Source: Aspidiotus rigidus (lineage: Eukaryota > Arthropoda > Insecta > Hemiptera > Diaspididae). From it: a stretch of DNA of 64,000 nucleotides. The translations under genes and the position numbers were made by a program. Positions 11,973-26,400 of the stretch are shown here, in pieces. Below the pieces are notes generated by a model that saw only the letters and a list, made by a program, of their open reading frames with translations, ran no database searches and was not told the origin of the DNA. Positions within the stretch are counted from its first letter, which is position 1, and each line of letters opens with the position of its first letter. The stretch covers positions 1 through 64,000 of the forward strand of contig JAVHKY010000069.1 in assembly GCA_035079385.1 (NCBI GenBank). Reading direction: 5' to 3'.

Positions 11973-14900
11973 AGATTACGAATTTCATATCCTTTCGGCT
12001 GAAAAACTTGACCACAAATCACAATTTCGAAAATTCGAAATTATTGCCCTCTGTGAAAACTGAATTTTCACCAGAAAAAAATCTCCGGCGACTAAAAATT
12101 GTACCCAATAGTCCTATCCTAACCGAAATTTAACGCAGATTACGAATTTCATATCCTTTCGGCTGAAAAACTTGACCACAAATCACAATTTCGAAAATTC
12201 GAAATTATTGCCCTCTGTGAAAACTGAATTTTCACCAGAAAAAAATCTCCGGCGACTAAAAATTGTACCCAATAGTCCTATCCTAACCGAAATTTAACGC
12301 GGATTACGAATTTCATATCCTTCCGGCTGAAAAACTTGACCACAAATCACAATTTCGAAAATTCGAAATTATTGCCCTCTGTGAAAACTGAATTTTCACC
12401 AGAAAAAAATCTCCGGCGACTAAAAATTGTACCCAATAGTCCTATCCTAACCGAAATTTAACGCAGATTACGAATTTCATATCCTTTCGGCTGAAAAACT
12501 TGACCACAAATCACAATTTCGAAAATTCGAAATTATTGCCCTCTGTGAAAACTGAATTTTCACCAGAAAAAAATCTCCGGCGACTAAAAATTGTACCCAA
12601 TAGTCCTATCCTAACCGAAATTTAACGCGGATTACGAATTTCATATCCTTCCGGCTGAAAAACTTGACCACAAATCACAATTTCGAAAATTCGAAATTAT
12701 TGCCCTCTGTGAAAACTGAATTTTCACCAGAAAAAAATCTCCGGCGACTAAAAATTGTACCCAATAGTCCTATCCTAACCGAAATTTAACGCAGATTACG
12801 AATTTCATATCCTTTCGGCTGAAAAACTTGACCACAAATCACAATTTCGAAAATTCGAAATTATTGCCCTCTGTGAAAACTGAATTTTCACCAGAAAAAA
12901 ATCTCCGGCGACTAAAAATTGTACCCAATAGTCCTATCCTAACCGAAATTTAACGCAGATTACGAATTTCATATCCTTTCAGCTGAAAAACTTGACCACA
13001 AAACACAATTTCGAAAATTCGAAATTATTGCCCTCTGTGAAAACTGAATTTTCACCAGAAAAAAATCTCCGGCGACTAAAAATTGTACCCAATAGTCCTA
13101 TCCTAACCGAAATTTAACGCAGATTACGAATTTCATATCCTTTCGGCTGAAAAACTTGACCACAAATCACAATTTCGAAAATTCGAAATTATTGCCCTCT
13201 GTGAAAACTGAATTTTCACCAGAAAAAAATCTCCGGCGACTAAAAATTGTACCCAATAGTCCTATCCTAACCGAAATTTAACGCAGATTACGAATTTCAT
13301 ATCCTTTCGGCTGAAAAACTTGACCACAAATCACAATTTCGAAAATTCGAAATTATTGCCCTCTGTGAAAACTGAATTTTCACCAGAAAAAAATCTCCGG
13401 CGACTAAAAATTGTACCCAATAGTCCTATCCTAACCGAAATTTAACGCAGATTACGAATTTCATATCCTTTCGGCTGAAAAACTTGACCACAAATCACAA
13501 TTTCGAAAATTCGAAATTATTGCCCTCTGTGAAAACTGAATTTTCACCAGAAAAAAATCTCCGGCGACTAAAAATTGTACCCAATAGTCCTATCCTAACC
13601 GAAATTTAACGCGGATTACGAATTTCATATCCTTCCGGCTGAAAAACTTGACCACAAATCACAATTTCGAAAATTCGAAATTATTGCCCTCTGTGAAAAC
13701 TGAATTTTCACCAGAAAAAAATCTCCGGCGACTAAAAATTGTACCCAATAGTCCTATCCTAACCGAAATTTAACGCAGATTACGAATTTCATATCCTTTC
13801 GGCTGAAAAACTTGACCACAAAACACAATTTCGAAAATTCGAAATTATTGCCCTCTGTGAAAACTGAATTTTCACCAGAAAAAAATCTCCGGCGACTAAA
13901 AATTGTACCCAATAGTCCTATCCTAACCGAAATTTAACGCAGATTACGAATTTCATATCCTTTCGGCTGAAAAACTTGACCACAAATCACAATTTCGAAA
14001 ATTCGAAATTATTGCCCTCTGTGAAAACTGAATTTTCACCAGAAAAAAATCTCCGGCGACTAAAAATTGTACCCAATAGTCCTATCCTAACCGAAATTTA
14101 ACGCAGATTACGAATTTCATATCCTTTCGGCTGAAAAACTTGACCACAAATCACAATTTCGAAAATTCGAAATTATTGCCCTCTGTGAAAACTGAATTTT
14201 CACCAGAAAAAAATCTCCGGCGACTAAAAATTGTACCCAATAGTCCTATCCTAACCGAAATTTAACGCAGATTACGAATTTCATATCCTTTCGGCTGAAA
14301 AACTTGACCACAAATCACAATTTCGAAAATTCGAAATTATTGCCCTCTGTGAAAACTGAATTTTCACCAGAAAAAAATCTCCGGCGACTAAAAATTGTAC
14401 CCAATAGTCCTATCCTAACCGAAATTTAACGCAGATTACGAATTTCATATCCTTTCGGCTGAAAAACTTGACCACAAATCACAATTTCGAAAATTCGAAA
14501 TTATTGCCCTCTGTGAAAACTGAATTTTCACCAGAAAAAAATCTCCGGCGACTAAAAATTGTACCCAATAGTCCTATCCTAACCGAAATTTAACGCGGAT
14601 TACGAATTTCATATCCTTCCGGCTGAAAAACTTGACCACAAATCACAATTTCGAAAATTCGAAATTATTGCCCTCTGTGAAAACTGAATTTTCACCAGAA
14701 AAAAATCTCCGGCGACTAAAAATTGTACCCAATAGTCCTATCCTAACCGAAATTTAACGCAGATTACGAATTTCATATCCTTTCGGCTGAAAAACTTGAC
14801 CACAAATCACAATTTCGAAAATTCGAAATTATTGCCCTCTGTGAAAACTGAATTTTCACCAGAAAAAAATCTCCGGCGACTAAAAATTGTACCCAATAGT

Positions 14901-15088
14901 CCTATCCTAACCGAAATTTAACGCAGATTACGAATTTCATATCCTTTCGGCTGAAAAACTTGACCACAAATCACAATTTCGAAAATTCGAAATTATTGCC
15001 CTCTGTGAAAACTGAATTTTCACCAGAAAAAAATCTCCGGCGACTAAAAATTGTACCCAATAGTCCTATCCTAACCGAAATTTAACGC

Positions 15089-15580
15089 GGATTACGAATT
15101 TCATATCCTTCCGGCTGAAAAACTTGACCACAAATCACAATTTCGAAAATTCGAAATTATTGCCGTCTGTGAAAACTGAATTTTCACCAGAAAAAAATCT
15201 CCGGCGACTAAAAATTGTACCCAATAGTCGTATCCTAACCGAAATTTAACGCAGATTACGAATTTCATATCCTTTCGGCTGAAAAACTTGACCACAAATC
15301 ACAATTTCGAAAATTCGAAATTATTGCCCTCTGTGAAAACTGAATTTTCACCAGAAAAAGATCTCCGGCGACTAAAAATTGTACCCAATAGTCCTATCCT
15401 AACCGAAATTTAACGCAGATTACGAATTTCATATCCTTTCGGCTGAAAAACTTGACCACAAAACACAATTTCGAAAATTCGAAATTATTGCCATCTGTGA
15501 AAACTGAATTTTCACCAGAAAAAAATCTCCGGCGACTAAAAATTGTACCCAATAGTCCTATCCTAACCGAAATTTAACGC
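15089..15580. repeat. Marker trimer, copy 5
   Basis: All diagnostic bases are present and the third monomer has a private A77 (GCCATCT). It is the last copy in the window, 22 monomers after copy 4. Confidence 0.88.
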
Positions 15581-17056
15581 AGATTACGAATTTCATATCC
15601 TTTCGGCTGAAAAACTTGACCACAAATCACAATTTCGAAAATTCGAAATTATTGCCCTCTGTGAAAACTGAATTTTCACCAGAAAAAAATCTCCGGCGAC
15701 TAAAAATTGTACCCAATAGTCCTATCCTAACCGAAATTTAACGCAGATTACGAATTTCATATCCTTTCGGCTGAAAAACTTGACCACAAATCACAATTTC
15801 GAAAATTCGAAATTATTGCCCTCTGTGAAAACTGAATTTTCACCAGAAAAAAATCTCCGGCGACTAAAAATTGTACCCAATAGTCCTATCCTAACCGAAA
15901 TTTAACGCGGATTACGAATTTCATATCCTTCCGGCTGAAAAACTTGACCACAAATCACAATTTCGAAAATTCGAAATTATTGCCCTCTGTGAAAACTGAA
16001 TTTTCACCAGAAAAAAATCTCCGGCGACTAAAAATTGTACCCAATAGTCCTATCCTAACCGAAATTTAACGCAGATTACGAATTTCATATCCTTTCGGCT
16101 GAAAAACTCGACCACAAATCACAATTTCGAAAATTCGAAATTATTGCCCTCTGTGAAAACTGAATTTTCACCAGAAAAAAATCTCCGGCGACTAAAAATT
16201 GTACCCAATAGTCCTATCCTAACCGAAATTTAACGCAGATTACGAATTTCATATCCTTTCGGCTGAAAAACTTGACCACAAATCACAATTTCGAAAATTC
16301 GAAATTATTGCCGTCTGTGAAAACTGAATTTTCACCAGAAAAAAATCTCCGGCGACTAAAAATTGTACCCAATAGTCCTATCCTAACCGAAATTTAACGC
16401 GGATTACGAATTTCATATCCTTTCGGCTGAAAAACTTGACCACAAATCACAATTTCGAAAATTCGAAATTATTGCCCTCTGTGAAAACTGAATTTTCACC
16501 AGAAAAAAATCTCCGGCGACTAAAAATTGTACCCAATAGTCCTATCCTAACCGAAATTTAACGCAGATTACGAATTTCATATCCTTTCGGCTGAAAAACT
16601 TGACCACAAATCACAATTTCGAAAATTCGAAATTATTGCCCTCTGTGAAAACTGAATTTTCACCAGAAAAAAATCTCCGGCGACTAAAAATTGTACCCAA
16701 TAGTCCTATCCTAACCGAAATTTAACGCAGATTACGAATTTCATATCCTTTCGGCTGAAAAACTTGACCACAAATCACAATTTCGAAAATTCGAAATTAT
16801 TGCCCTCTGTGAAAACTGAATTTTCACCAGAAAAAAATCTCCGGCGACTAAAAATTGTACCCAATAGTCCTATCCTAACCGAAATTTAACGCAGATTACG
16901 AATTTCATATCCTTTCGGCTGAAAAACTTGACCACAAATCACAATTTCGAAAATTCGAAATTATTGCCCTCTGTGAAAACTGAATTTTCACCAGAAAAAA
17001 ATCTCCGGCGACTAAAAATTGTACCCAATAGTCCTATCCTAACCGAAATTTAACGC

Positions 17057-18860
17057 AGATTACGAATTTCATATCCTTTCGGCTGAAAAACTTGACCACA
17101 AATCACAATTTCGAAAATTCGAAATTATTGCCCTCTGTGAAAACTGAATTTTCACCAGAAAAAAATCTCCGGCGACTAAAAATTGTACCCAATAGTCATA
17201 TCCTAACCGAAATTTAACGCAGATTACGAATTTCATATCCTTTCGGCTGAAAAACTTGACCACAAATCACAATTTCGAAAATTCGAAATTATTGCCCTCT
17301 GTGAAAACTGAATTTTCACCAGAAAAAAATCTCCGGCGACTAAAAATTGTACCCAATAGTCCTATCCTAACCGAAATTTAACGCAGATTACGAATTCCAT
17401 ATCCTTTCGGCTGAAAAACTTGACCACAAATCACAATTTCGAAAATTCGAAATTATTGCCCTCTGTGAAAACTGAATTTTCACCAGAAAAAAATCTCCGG
17501 CGACTAAAAATTGTACCCAATAGTCCTATCCTAACCGAAATTTAACGCAGATTACGAATTTCATATCCTTTTGGCTGAAAAACTTGACCACAAATCAGAA
17601 TTCCGAAAATTCGAAATTATTGCCCTCTGTGAAAACTGAATTTTCACCAGAAAAAAATCTCCGGCGACTAAAAATTGTACCCAATAGTCCTATCCTAACC
17701 GAAATTTAACGCAGATTACGAATTTCATATCCTTTTGGGTGAAAAACTTGACCACAAATCAGAATTCCGAAAATTCGAAATTATTGCCCTCTGTGAAAAC
17801 TGAATTTTCACCAGAAAAAAATCTCCGGCGACTAAAAATTGTACCCAATAGTCCTATCCTAACCGAAATTTAACGCAGATTACGAATTTCATATCCTTTT
17901 GGCTGAAAAACTTGACCACAAATCACAATTTCGAAAATTCGAAATTATTGCCCTCTGTGAAAACTGAATTTTCACCAGAAAAAAATCTCCGGCGACTAAA
18001 AATTGTACCCAATAGTCCTATCCTAACCGAAATTTAACGCAGATTACGAATTTCATATCCTTTCGGCTGAAAAACTTGACCACAAATCACAATTTCGAAA
18101 ATTCGAAATTATTGCCCTCTGTGAAAACTGAATTTTCACCAGAAAAAAATCTCCGGCGACTAAAAATTGTACCCAATAGTCCTATCCTAACCGAAATTTA
18201 ACGCGGATTACGAATTTCATATCCTTCCGGCTGAAAAACTTGACCACAAATCACAATTTCGAAAATTCGAAATTATTGCCCTCTGTGAAAACTGAATTTT
18301 CACCAGAAAAAAATCTCCGGCGACTAAAAATTGTACCCAATAGTCCTATCCTAACCGAAATTTAACGCAGATTACGAATTTCATATCCTTTCGGCTGAAA
18401 AACTTGACCACAAAACACAATTTCGAAAATTCGAAATTATTGCCCTCTGTGAAAACTGAATTTTCACCAGAAAAAAATCTCCGGCGACTAAAAATTGTAC
18501 CCAATAGTCCTATCCTAACCGAAATTTAACGCAGATTACGAATTTCATATCCTTTCGGCTGAAAAACTTGACCACAAATCACAATTTCGAAAATTCGAAA
18601 TTATTGCCCTCTGTGAAAACTGAATTTTCACCAGAAAAAAATCTCCGGCGACTAAAAATTGTACCCAATAGTCCTATCCTAACCGAAATTTAACGCAGAT
18701 TACGAATTTCATATCCTTTCGGCTGAAAAACTTGACCACAAATCACAATTTCGAAAATTCGAAATTATTGCCCTCTGTGAAAACTGAATTTTCACCAGAA
18801 AAAAATCTCCGGCGACTAAAAATTGTACCCAATAGTCCTATCCTAACCGAAATTTAACGC
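17057..18860. repeat. Zone B unit, 11-monomer copy
   Basis: Order: A142, plain, C13, T24/G50/C55, T24/G50/C55 (with GGGTG instead of GGCTG), T24, plain, G1/C23, A47, plain, plain. It is the first place where the EcoRI-type G50/C55 variant appears. Confidence 0.85.
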
Positions 18861-20172
18861 AGATTACGAATTTCATATCCTTTCGGCTGAAAAACTTGAC
18901 CACAAATCACAATTTCGAAAATTCGAAATTATTGCCCTCTGTGAAAACTGAATTTTCACCAGAAAAAAATCTCCGGCGACTAAAAATTGTACCCAATAGT
19001 CATATCCTAACCGAAATTTAACGCAGATTACGAATTTCATATCCTTTCGGCTGAAAAACTTGACCACAAATCACAATTTCGAAAATTCGAAATTATTGCC
19101 CTCTGTGAAAACTGAATTTTCACCAGAAAAAAATCTCCGGCGACTAAAAATTGTACCCAATAGTCCTATCCTAACCGAAATTTAACGCAGATTACGAATT
19201 CCATATCCTTTCGGCTGAAAAACTTGACCACAAATCACAATTTCGAAAATTCGAAATTATTGCCCTCTGTGAAAACTGAATTTTCACCAGAAAAAAATCT
19301 CCGGCGACTAAAAATTGTACCCAATAGTCCTATCCTAACCGAAATTTAACGCAGATTACGAATTTCATATCCTTTTGGCTGAAAAACTTGACCACAAATC
19401 AGAATTCCGAAAATTCGAAATTATTGCCCTCTGTGAAAACTGAATTTTCACCAGAAAAAAATCTCCGGCGACTAAAAATTGTACCCAATAGTCCTATCCT
19501 AACCGAAATTTAACGCAGATTACGAATTTCATATCCTTTTGGCTGAAAAACTTGACCACAAATCAGAATTCCGAAAATTCGAAATTATTGCCCTCTGTGA
19601 AAACTGAATTTTCACCAGAAAAAAATCTCCGGCGACTAAAAATTGTACCCAATAGTCCTATCCTAACCGAAATTTAACGCGGATTACGAATTTCATATCC
19701 TTCCGGCTGAAAAACTTGACCACAAATCACAATTTCGAAAATTCGAAATTATTGCCCTCTGTGAAAACTGAATTTTCACCAGAAAAAAATCTCCGGCGAC
19801 TAAAAATTGTACCCAATAGTCCTATCCTAACCGAAATTTAACGCAGATTACGAATTTCATATCCTTTCGGCTGAAAAACTTGACCACAAAACACAATTTC
19901 GAAAATTCGAAATTATTGCCCTCTGTGAAAACTGAATTTTCACCAGAAAAAAATCTCCGGCGACTAAAAATTGTACCCAATAGTCCTATCCTAACCGAAA
20001 TTTAACGCAGATTACGAATTTCATATCCTTTCGGCTGAAAAACTTGACCACAAATCACAATTTCGAAAATTCGAAATTATTGCCCTCTGTGAAAACTGAA
20101 TTTTCACCAGAAAAAAATCTCCGGCGACTAAAAATTGTACCCAATAGTCCTATCCTAACCGAAATTTAACGC
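18861..20172. repeat. Zone B unit, 8-monomer copy lacking two internal monomers
   Basis: The first five monomers match 17057-17876. The next three (G1/C23, A47, plain) match 18205-18696. The T24 and plain monomers at 17877-18204 have no counterpart, so two whole monomers were lost here or gained in the other copy. Confidence 0.82.
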
Positions 20173-20828
20173 AGATTACGAATTTCATATCCTTTCGGCT
20201 GAAAAACTTGACCACAAATCACAATTTCGAAAATTCGAAATTATTGCCCTCTGTGAAAACTGAATTTTCACCAGAAAATAATCTCCGGCGACTAAAAATT
20301 GTACCCAATAGTCATATCCTAACCGAAATTTAACGCAGATTACGAATTTCATATCCTTTCGGCTGAAAAACTTGACCACAAATCACAATTTCGAAAATTC
20401 GAAATTATTGCCCTCTGTGAAAACTGAATTTTCACCAGAAAAAAATCTCCGGCGACTAAAAATTGTACCCAATAGTCCTATCCTAACCGAAATTTAACGC
20501 AGATTACGAATTTCATATCCTTTTGGCTGTAAAACTTGACCACAAATCACAATTTCGAAAATTCGAAATTATTGCCCTCTGTGAAAACTGAATTTTCACC
20601 AGAAAAAAATCTCCGGCGACTAAAAATTGTACCCAATAGTCCTATCCTAACCGAAATTTAACGCAGATTACGAATTTCATATCCTTTCGGCTGAAAAACT
20701 TGACCACAAATCACAATTTCGAAAATTCGAAATTATTGCCCTCTGTGAAAACTGAATTTTCACCAGAAAAAAATCTCCGGCGACTAAAAATTGTACCCAA
20801 TAGTCCTATCCTAACCGAAATTGAACGC

Positions 20829-20992
20829 AGATTACGAATTTCATATCCTTTCGGCTGAAAAACTTGACCACGAATCACAATTCCGAAAAATCGAAATTAT
20901 TGCCCTGTAGGAAAACTGAATTTTCATCAGAAAAAAATCTCCGGCGACTAAAAATTGTACCCAATAGTCCTATCCTAACCGAAATTTAACGC
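20829..20992. repeat. GTAGG variant monomer (type copy)
   Basis: Carries G44, C55, A62 (AAAAATCG), CCCTGTAGG in place of CCCTCTGTG, and TTTTCATCAG. These linked changes recur as a set at 21651, 24111, 24933, 27557, 28379, 29035, 32645 and 33467, nine copies in all, and only in zone B. They break one arm of dyad 1 and the left arm of dyad 2. Confidence 0.92.
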
Positions 20993-21158
20993 AGATTACG
21001 AATTTCATATCCTTTCGGCTGAAAAACTTGACCACAAATCACAATTTCGAAAATTCGAAATTATTGCCCTCTGTGAAAACTGAATTTTCACCAGAATAAA
21101 ATCTCCGGCGACTAAAAATTGTACCCAATAGTCCTCTATCCTAACCGAAATTTAACGC
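20993..21158. repeat. 166-bp monomer (+2 bp, CCTCTATCC)
   Basis: A CT pair is inserted near position 142 and A105 is replaced by T (AATAAAATCT). It directly follows a GTAGG monomer (20829). First of five such copies. Confidence 0.95.
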
Positions 21159-23454
21159 AGATTACGAATTTCATATCCTTTCGGCTGAAAAACTTGACCA
21201 CAAATCACAATTTCGAAAATTCGAAATTATTGCCCTCTGTGAAAACTGAATTTTCACCAGAAAAAAATCTCCGGCGACTAAAAATTGTACCCAATAGTCC
21301 TATCCTAACCGAAATTTAACGCAGATTACGAATTTCATATCCTTTCGGCTGAAAAACTTGACCACAAATCACAATTTCGAAAATTCGAAATTATTGCCCT
21401 CTGTGAAAACTGAATTTTCACCAGAAAAAAATCTCCGGCGACTAAAAATTGTACCCAATAGTCCTATCCTAACCGAAATTTAACGCAGATTACGAATTTC
21501 ATATCCTTTCGGCTGAAAAGCTTGACCACAAATCACAATTTCGAAAATTCGAAATTATTGCCCTCTGTGAAAACTGAATTTTCACCAGAAAAAAATCTCC
21601 GGCGACTAAAAATTGTACCCAATAGTCCTATCCTAACCGAAATTTAACGCAGATTACGAATTTCATATCCTTTCGGCTGAAAAACTTGACCACGAATCAC
21701 AATTCCGAAAAATCGAAATTATTGCCCTGTAGGAAAACTGAATTTTCATCAGAAAAAAATCTCCGGCGACTAAAAATTGTACCCAATAGTCCTATCCTAA
21801 CCGAAATTTAACGCAGATTACGAATTTCATATCCTTTCGGCTGAAAAACTTGACCACAAATCACAATTTCGAAAATTCGAAATTATTGCCCTCTGTGAAA
21901 ACTGAATTTTCACCAGAAAAAAATCTCCGGCGACTAAAAATTGTACCCAATAGTCCTATCCTAACCGAAATTTAACGCGGATTACGAATTTCATATCCTT
22001 TCGGCTGAAAAACTTGACCACAAATCACAATTTCGAAAATTCGAAATTATTGCCCTCTGTGAAAACTGAATTTTCACCAGAAAAAAATCTCCGGCGACTA
22101 AAAATTGTACCCAATAGTCCTATCCTAACCGAAATTTAACGCAGATTACGAATTTCATATCCTTTCGGCTGAAAAACTTGACCACAAATCACAATTTCGA
22201 AAATTCGAAATTATTGCCCTCTGTGAAAACTGAATTTTCACCAGAAAAAAATCTCCGGCGACTAAAAATTGTACCCAATAGTCATATCCTAACCGAAATT
22301 TAACGCAGATTACGAATTTCATATCCTTTCGGCTGAAAAACTTGACCACAAATCACAATTTCGAAAATTCGAAATTATTGCCCTCTGTGAAAACTGAATT
22401 TTCACCAGAAAAAAATCTCCGGCGACTAAAAATTGTACCCAATAGTCCTATCCTAACCGAAATTTAACGCAGATTACGAATTCCATATCCTTTCGGCTGA
22501 AAAACTTGACCACAAATCACAATTTCGAAAATTCGAAATTATTGCCCTCTGTGAAAACTGAATTTTCACCAGAAAAAAATCTCCGGCGACTAAAAATTGT
22601 ACCCAATAGTCCTATCCTAACCGAAATTTAACGCAGATTACGAATTTCATATCCTTTTGGCTGAAAAACTTGACCACAAATCAGAATTCCGAAAATTCGA
22701 AATTATTGCCCTCTGTGAAAACTGAATTTTCACCAGAAAAAAATCTCCGGCGACTAAAAATTGTACCCAATAGTCCTATCCTAACCGAAATTTAACGCAG
22801 ATTACGAATTTCATATCCTTTTGGCTGAAAAACTTGACCACAAATCAGAATTCCGAAAATTCGAAATTATTGCCCTCTGTGAAAACTGAATTTTCACCAG
22901 AAAAAAATCTCCGGCGACTAAAAATTGTACCCAATAGTCCTATCCTAACCGAAATTTAACGCAGATTACGAATTTCATATCCTTTTGGCTGAAAAACTTG
23001 ACCACAAATCACAATTTCGAAAATTCGAAATTATTGCCCTCTGTGAAAACTGAATTTTCACCAGAAAAAAATCTCCGGCGACTAAAAATTGTACCCAATA
23101 GTCCTATCCTAACCGAAATTTAACGCAGATTACGAATTTCATATCCTTTCGGCTGAAAAACTTGACCACAAATCACAATTTCGAAAATTCGAAATTATTG
23201 CCCTCTGTGAAAACTGAATTTTCACCAGAAAAAAATCTCCGGCGACTAAAAATTGTACCCAATAGTCCTATCCTAACCGAAATTTAACGCGGATTACGAA
23301 TTTCATATCCTTCCGGCTGAAAAACTTGACCACAAATCACAATTTCGAAAATTCGAAATTATTGCCCTCTGTGAAAACTGAATTTTCACCAGAAAAAAAT
23401 CTCCGGCGACTAAAAATTGTACCCAATAGTCCTATCCTAACCGAAATTTAACGC

Positions 23455-26400
23455 AGATTACGAATTTCATATCCTTTCGGCTGAAAAACTTGACCACAAA
23501 TCACAATTTCGAAAATTCGAAATTATTGCCCTCTGTGAAAACTGAATTTTCACCAGAAAATAATCTCCGGCGACTAAAAATTGTACCCAATAGTCATATC
23601 CTAACCGAAATTTAACGCAGATTACGAATTTCATATCCTTTCGGCTGAAAAACTTGACCACAAATCACAATTTCGAAAATTCGAAATTATTGCCCTCTGT
23701 GAAAACTGAATTTTCACCAGAAAAAAATCTCCGGCGACTAAAAATTGTACCCAATAGTCCTATCCTAACCGAAATTTAACGCAGATTACGAATTTCATAT
23801 CCTTTTGGCTGTAAAACTTGACCACAAATCACAATTTCGAAAATTCGAAATTATTGCCCTCTGTGAAAACTGAATTTTCACCAGAAAAAAATCTCCGGCG
23901 ACTAAAAATTGTACCCAATAGTCCTATCCTAACCGAAATTTAACGCAGATTACGAATTTCATATCCTTTCGGCTGAAAAACTTGACCACAAATCACAATT
24001 TCGAAAATTCGAAATTATTGCCCTCTGTGAAAACTGAATTTTCACCAGAAAAAAATCTCCGGCGACTAAAAATTGTACCCAATAGTCCTATCCTAACCGA
24101 AATTGAACGCAGATTACGAATTTCATATCCTTTCGGCTGAAAAACTTGACCACGAATCACAATTCCGAAAAATCGAAATTATTGCCCTGTAGGAAAACTG
24201 AATTTTCATCAGAAAAAAATCTCCGGCGACTAAAAATTGTACCCAATAGTCCTATCCTAACCGAAATTTAACGCAGATTACGAATTTCATATCCTTTCGG
24301 CTGAAAAACTTGACCACAAATCACAATTTCGAAAATTCGAAATTATTGCCCTCTGTGAAAACTGAATTTTCACCAGAATAAAATCTCCGGCGACTAAAAA
24401 TTGTACCCAATAGTCCTCTATCCTAACCGAAATTTAACGCAGATTACGAATTTCATATCCTTTCGGCTGAAAAACTTGACCACAAATCACAATTTCGAAA
24501 ATTCGAAATTATTGCCCTCTGTGAAAACTGAATTTTCACCAGAAAAAAATCTCCGGCGACTAAAAATTGTACCCAATAGTCCTATCCTAACCGAAATTTA
24601 ACGCAGATTACGAATTTCATATCCTTTCGGCTGAAAAACTTGACCACAAATCACAATTTCGAAAATTCGAAATTATTGCCCTCTGTGAAAACTGAATTTT
24701 CACCAGAAAAAAATCTCCGGCGACTAAAAATTGTACCCAATAGTCCTATCCTAACCGAAATTTAACGCAGATTACGAATTTCATATCCTTTCGGCTGAAA
24801 AGCTTGACCACAAATCACAATTTCGAAAATTCGAAATTATTGCCCTCTGTGAAAACTGAATTTTCACCAGAAAAAAATCTCCGGCGACTAAAAATTGTAC
24901 CCAATAGTCCTATCCTAACCGAAATTTAACGCAGATTACGAATTTCATATCCTTTCGGCTGAAAAACTTGACCACGAATCACAATTCCGAAAAATCGAAA
25001 TTATTGCCCTGTAGGAAAACTGAATTTTCATCAGAAAAAAATCTCCGGCGACTAAAAATTGTACCCAATAGTCCTATCCTAACCGAAATTTAACGCAGAT
25101 TACGAATTTCATATCCTTTCGGCTGAAAAACTTGACCACAAATCACAATTTCGAAAATTCGAAATTATTGCCCTCTGTGAAAACTGAATTTTCACCAGAA
25201 AAAAATCTCCGGCGACTAAAAATTGTACCCAATAGTCCTATCCTAACCGAAATTTAACGCGGATTACGAATTTCATATCCTTTCGGCTGAAAAACTTGAC
25301 CACAAATCACAATTTCGAAAATTCGAAATTATTGCCCTCTGTGAAAACTGAATTTTCACCAGAAAAAAATCTCCGGCGACTAAAAATTGTACCCAATAGT
25401 CCTATCCTAACCGAAATTTAACGCAGATTACGAATTTCATATCCTTTCGGCTGAAAAACTTGACCACAAATCACAATTTCGAAAATTCGAAATTATTGCC
25501 CTCTGTGAAAACTGAATTTTCACCAGAAAAAAATCTCCGGCGACTAAAAATTGTACCCAATAGTCATATCCTAACCGAAATTTAACGCAGATTACGAATT
25601 TCATATCCTTTCGGCTGAAAAACTTGACCACAAATCACAATTTCGAAAATTCGAAATTATTGCCCTCTGTGAAAACTGAATTTTCACCAGAAAAAAATCT
25701 CCGGCGACTAAAAATTGTACCCAATAGTCCTATCCTAACCGAAATTTAACGCAGATTACGAATTCCATATCCTTTCGGCTGAAAAACTTGACCACAAATC
25801 ACAATTTCGAAAATTCGAAATTATTGCCCTCTGTGAAAACTGAATTTTCACCAGAAAAAAATCTCCGGCGACTAAAAATTGTACCCAATAGTCCTATCCT
25901 AACCGAAATTTAACGCAGATTACGAATTTCATATCCTTTTGGCTGAAAAACTTGACCACAAATCAGAATTCCGAAAATTCGAAATTATTGCCCTCTGTGA
26001 AAACTGAATTTTCACCAGAAAAAAATCTCCGGCGACTAAAAATTGTACCCAATAGTCCTATCCTAACCGAAATTTAACGCAGATTACGAATTTCATATCC
26101 TTTTGGCTGAAAAACTTGACCACAAATCAGAATTCCGAAAATTCGAAATTATTGCCCTCTGTGAAAACTGAATTTTCACCAGAAAAAAATCTCCGGCGAC
26201 TAAAAATTGTACCCAATAGTCCTATCCTAACCGAAATTTAACGCAGATTACGAATTTCATATCCTTTTGGCTGAAAAACTTGACCACAAATCACAATTTC
26301 GAAAATTCGAAATTATTGCCCTCTGTGAAAACTGAATTTTCACCAGAAAAAAATCTCCGGCGACTAAAAATTGTACCCAATAGTCCTATCCTAACCGAAA

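Larger units (their letters stand above)
1..17056. repeat. Zone A: near-consensus monomers with dispersed variants
   Basis: This zone holds 104 monomers, all 164 bp long. Most match the consensus. Recurrent variants are G1+C23 (for example monomers at 3117, 4593, 7873, 8857, 10989, 12301, 12629, 13613, 14597, 15909), A47 (2789, 3609, 5249, 5577, 8201, 9021, 13777) and C13 (4101, 6233). A G1/C23/G77/G142 monomer heads a marker trimer listed separately. The first monomer has unique changes A153 and A163. No clean higher-order period covers the zone; spacings between like variants range over 11 to 28 monomers. Confidence 0.85.
20173..23454. repeat. 3282-bp tandem duplication, copy 1
   Basis: Twenty monomers (20 x 164 + 2). 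Diagnostic marks in order are T107/A142, T24/T30, a private G159 (TTGAACGC), GTAGG, the +2 monomer, an AAGCTT site near 21519, a second GTAGG, G1, and the A142-C13-EcoRI run. Confidence 0.93.

Noticed and set aside
17549..17876. GAATTC sites as signs of cloning or vector junctions
   Set aside because: They arise from the linked point changes G50 and C55 within otherwise normal monomers and recur in several duplicated copies.
21119..21319. 65- to 66-codon open frame on the plus strand (also at 24401, 27847, 29325, 32935, 45719 and 61790)
   Set aside because: It exists only where a +2 or -1 bp indel near position 142 joins two frames across neighbouring monomers, and it starts with TTG. The translation is simply the satellite read through; nothing supports a gene.
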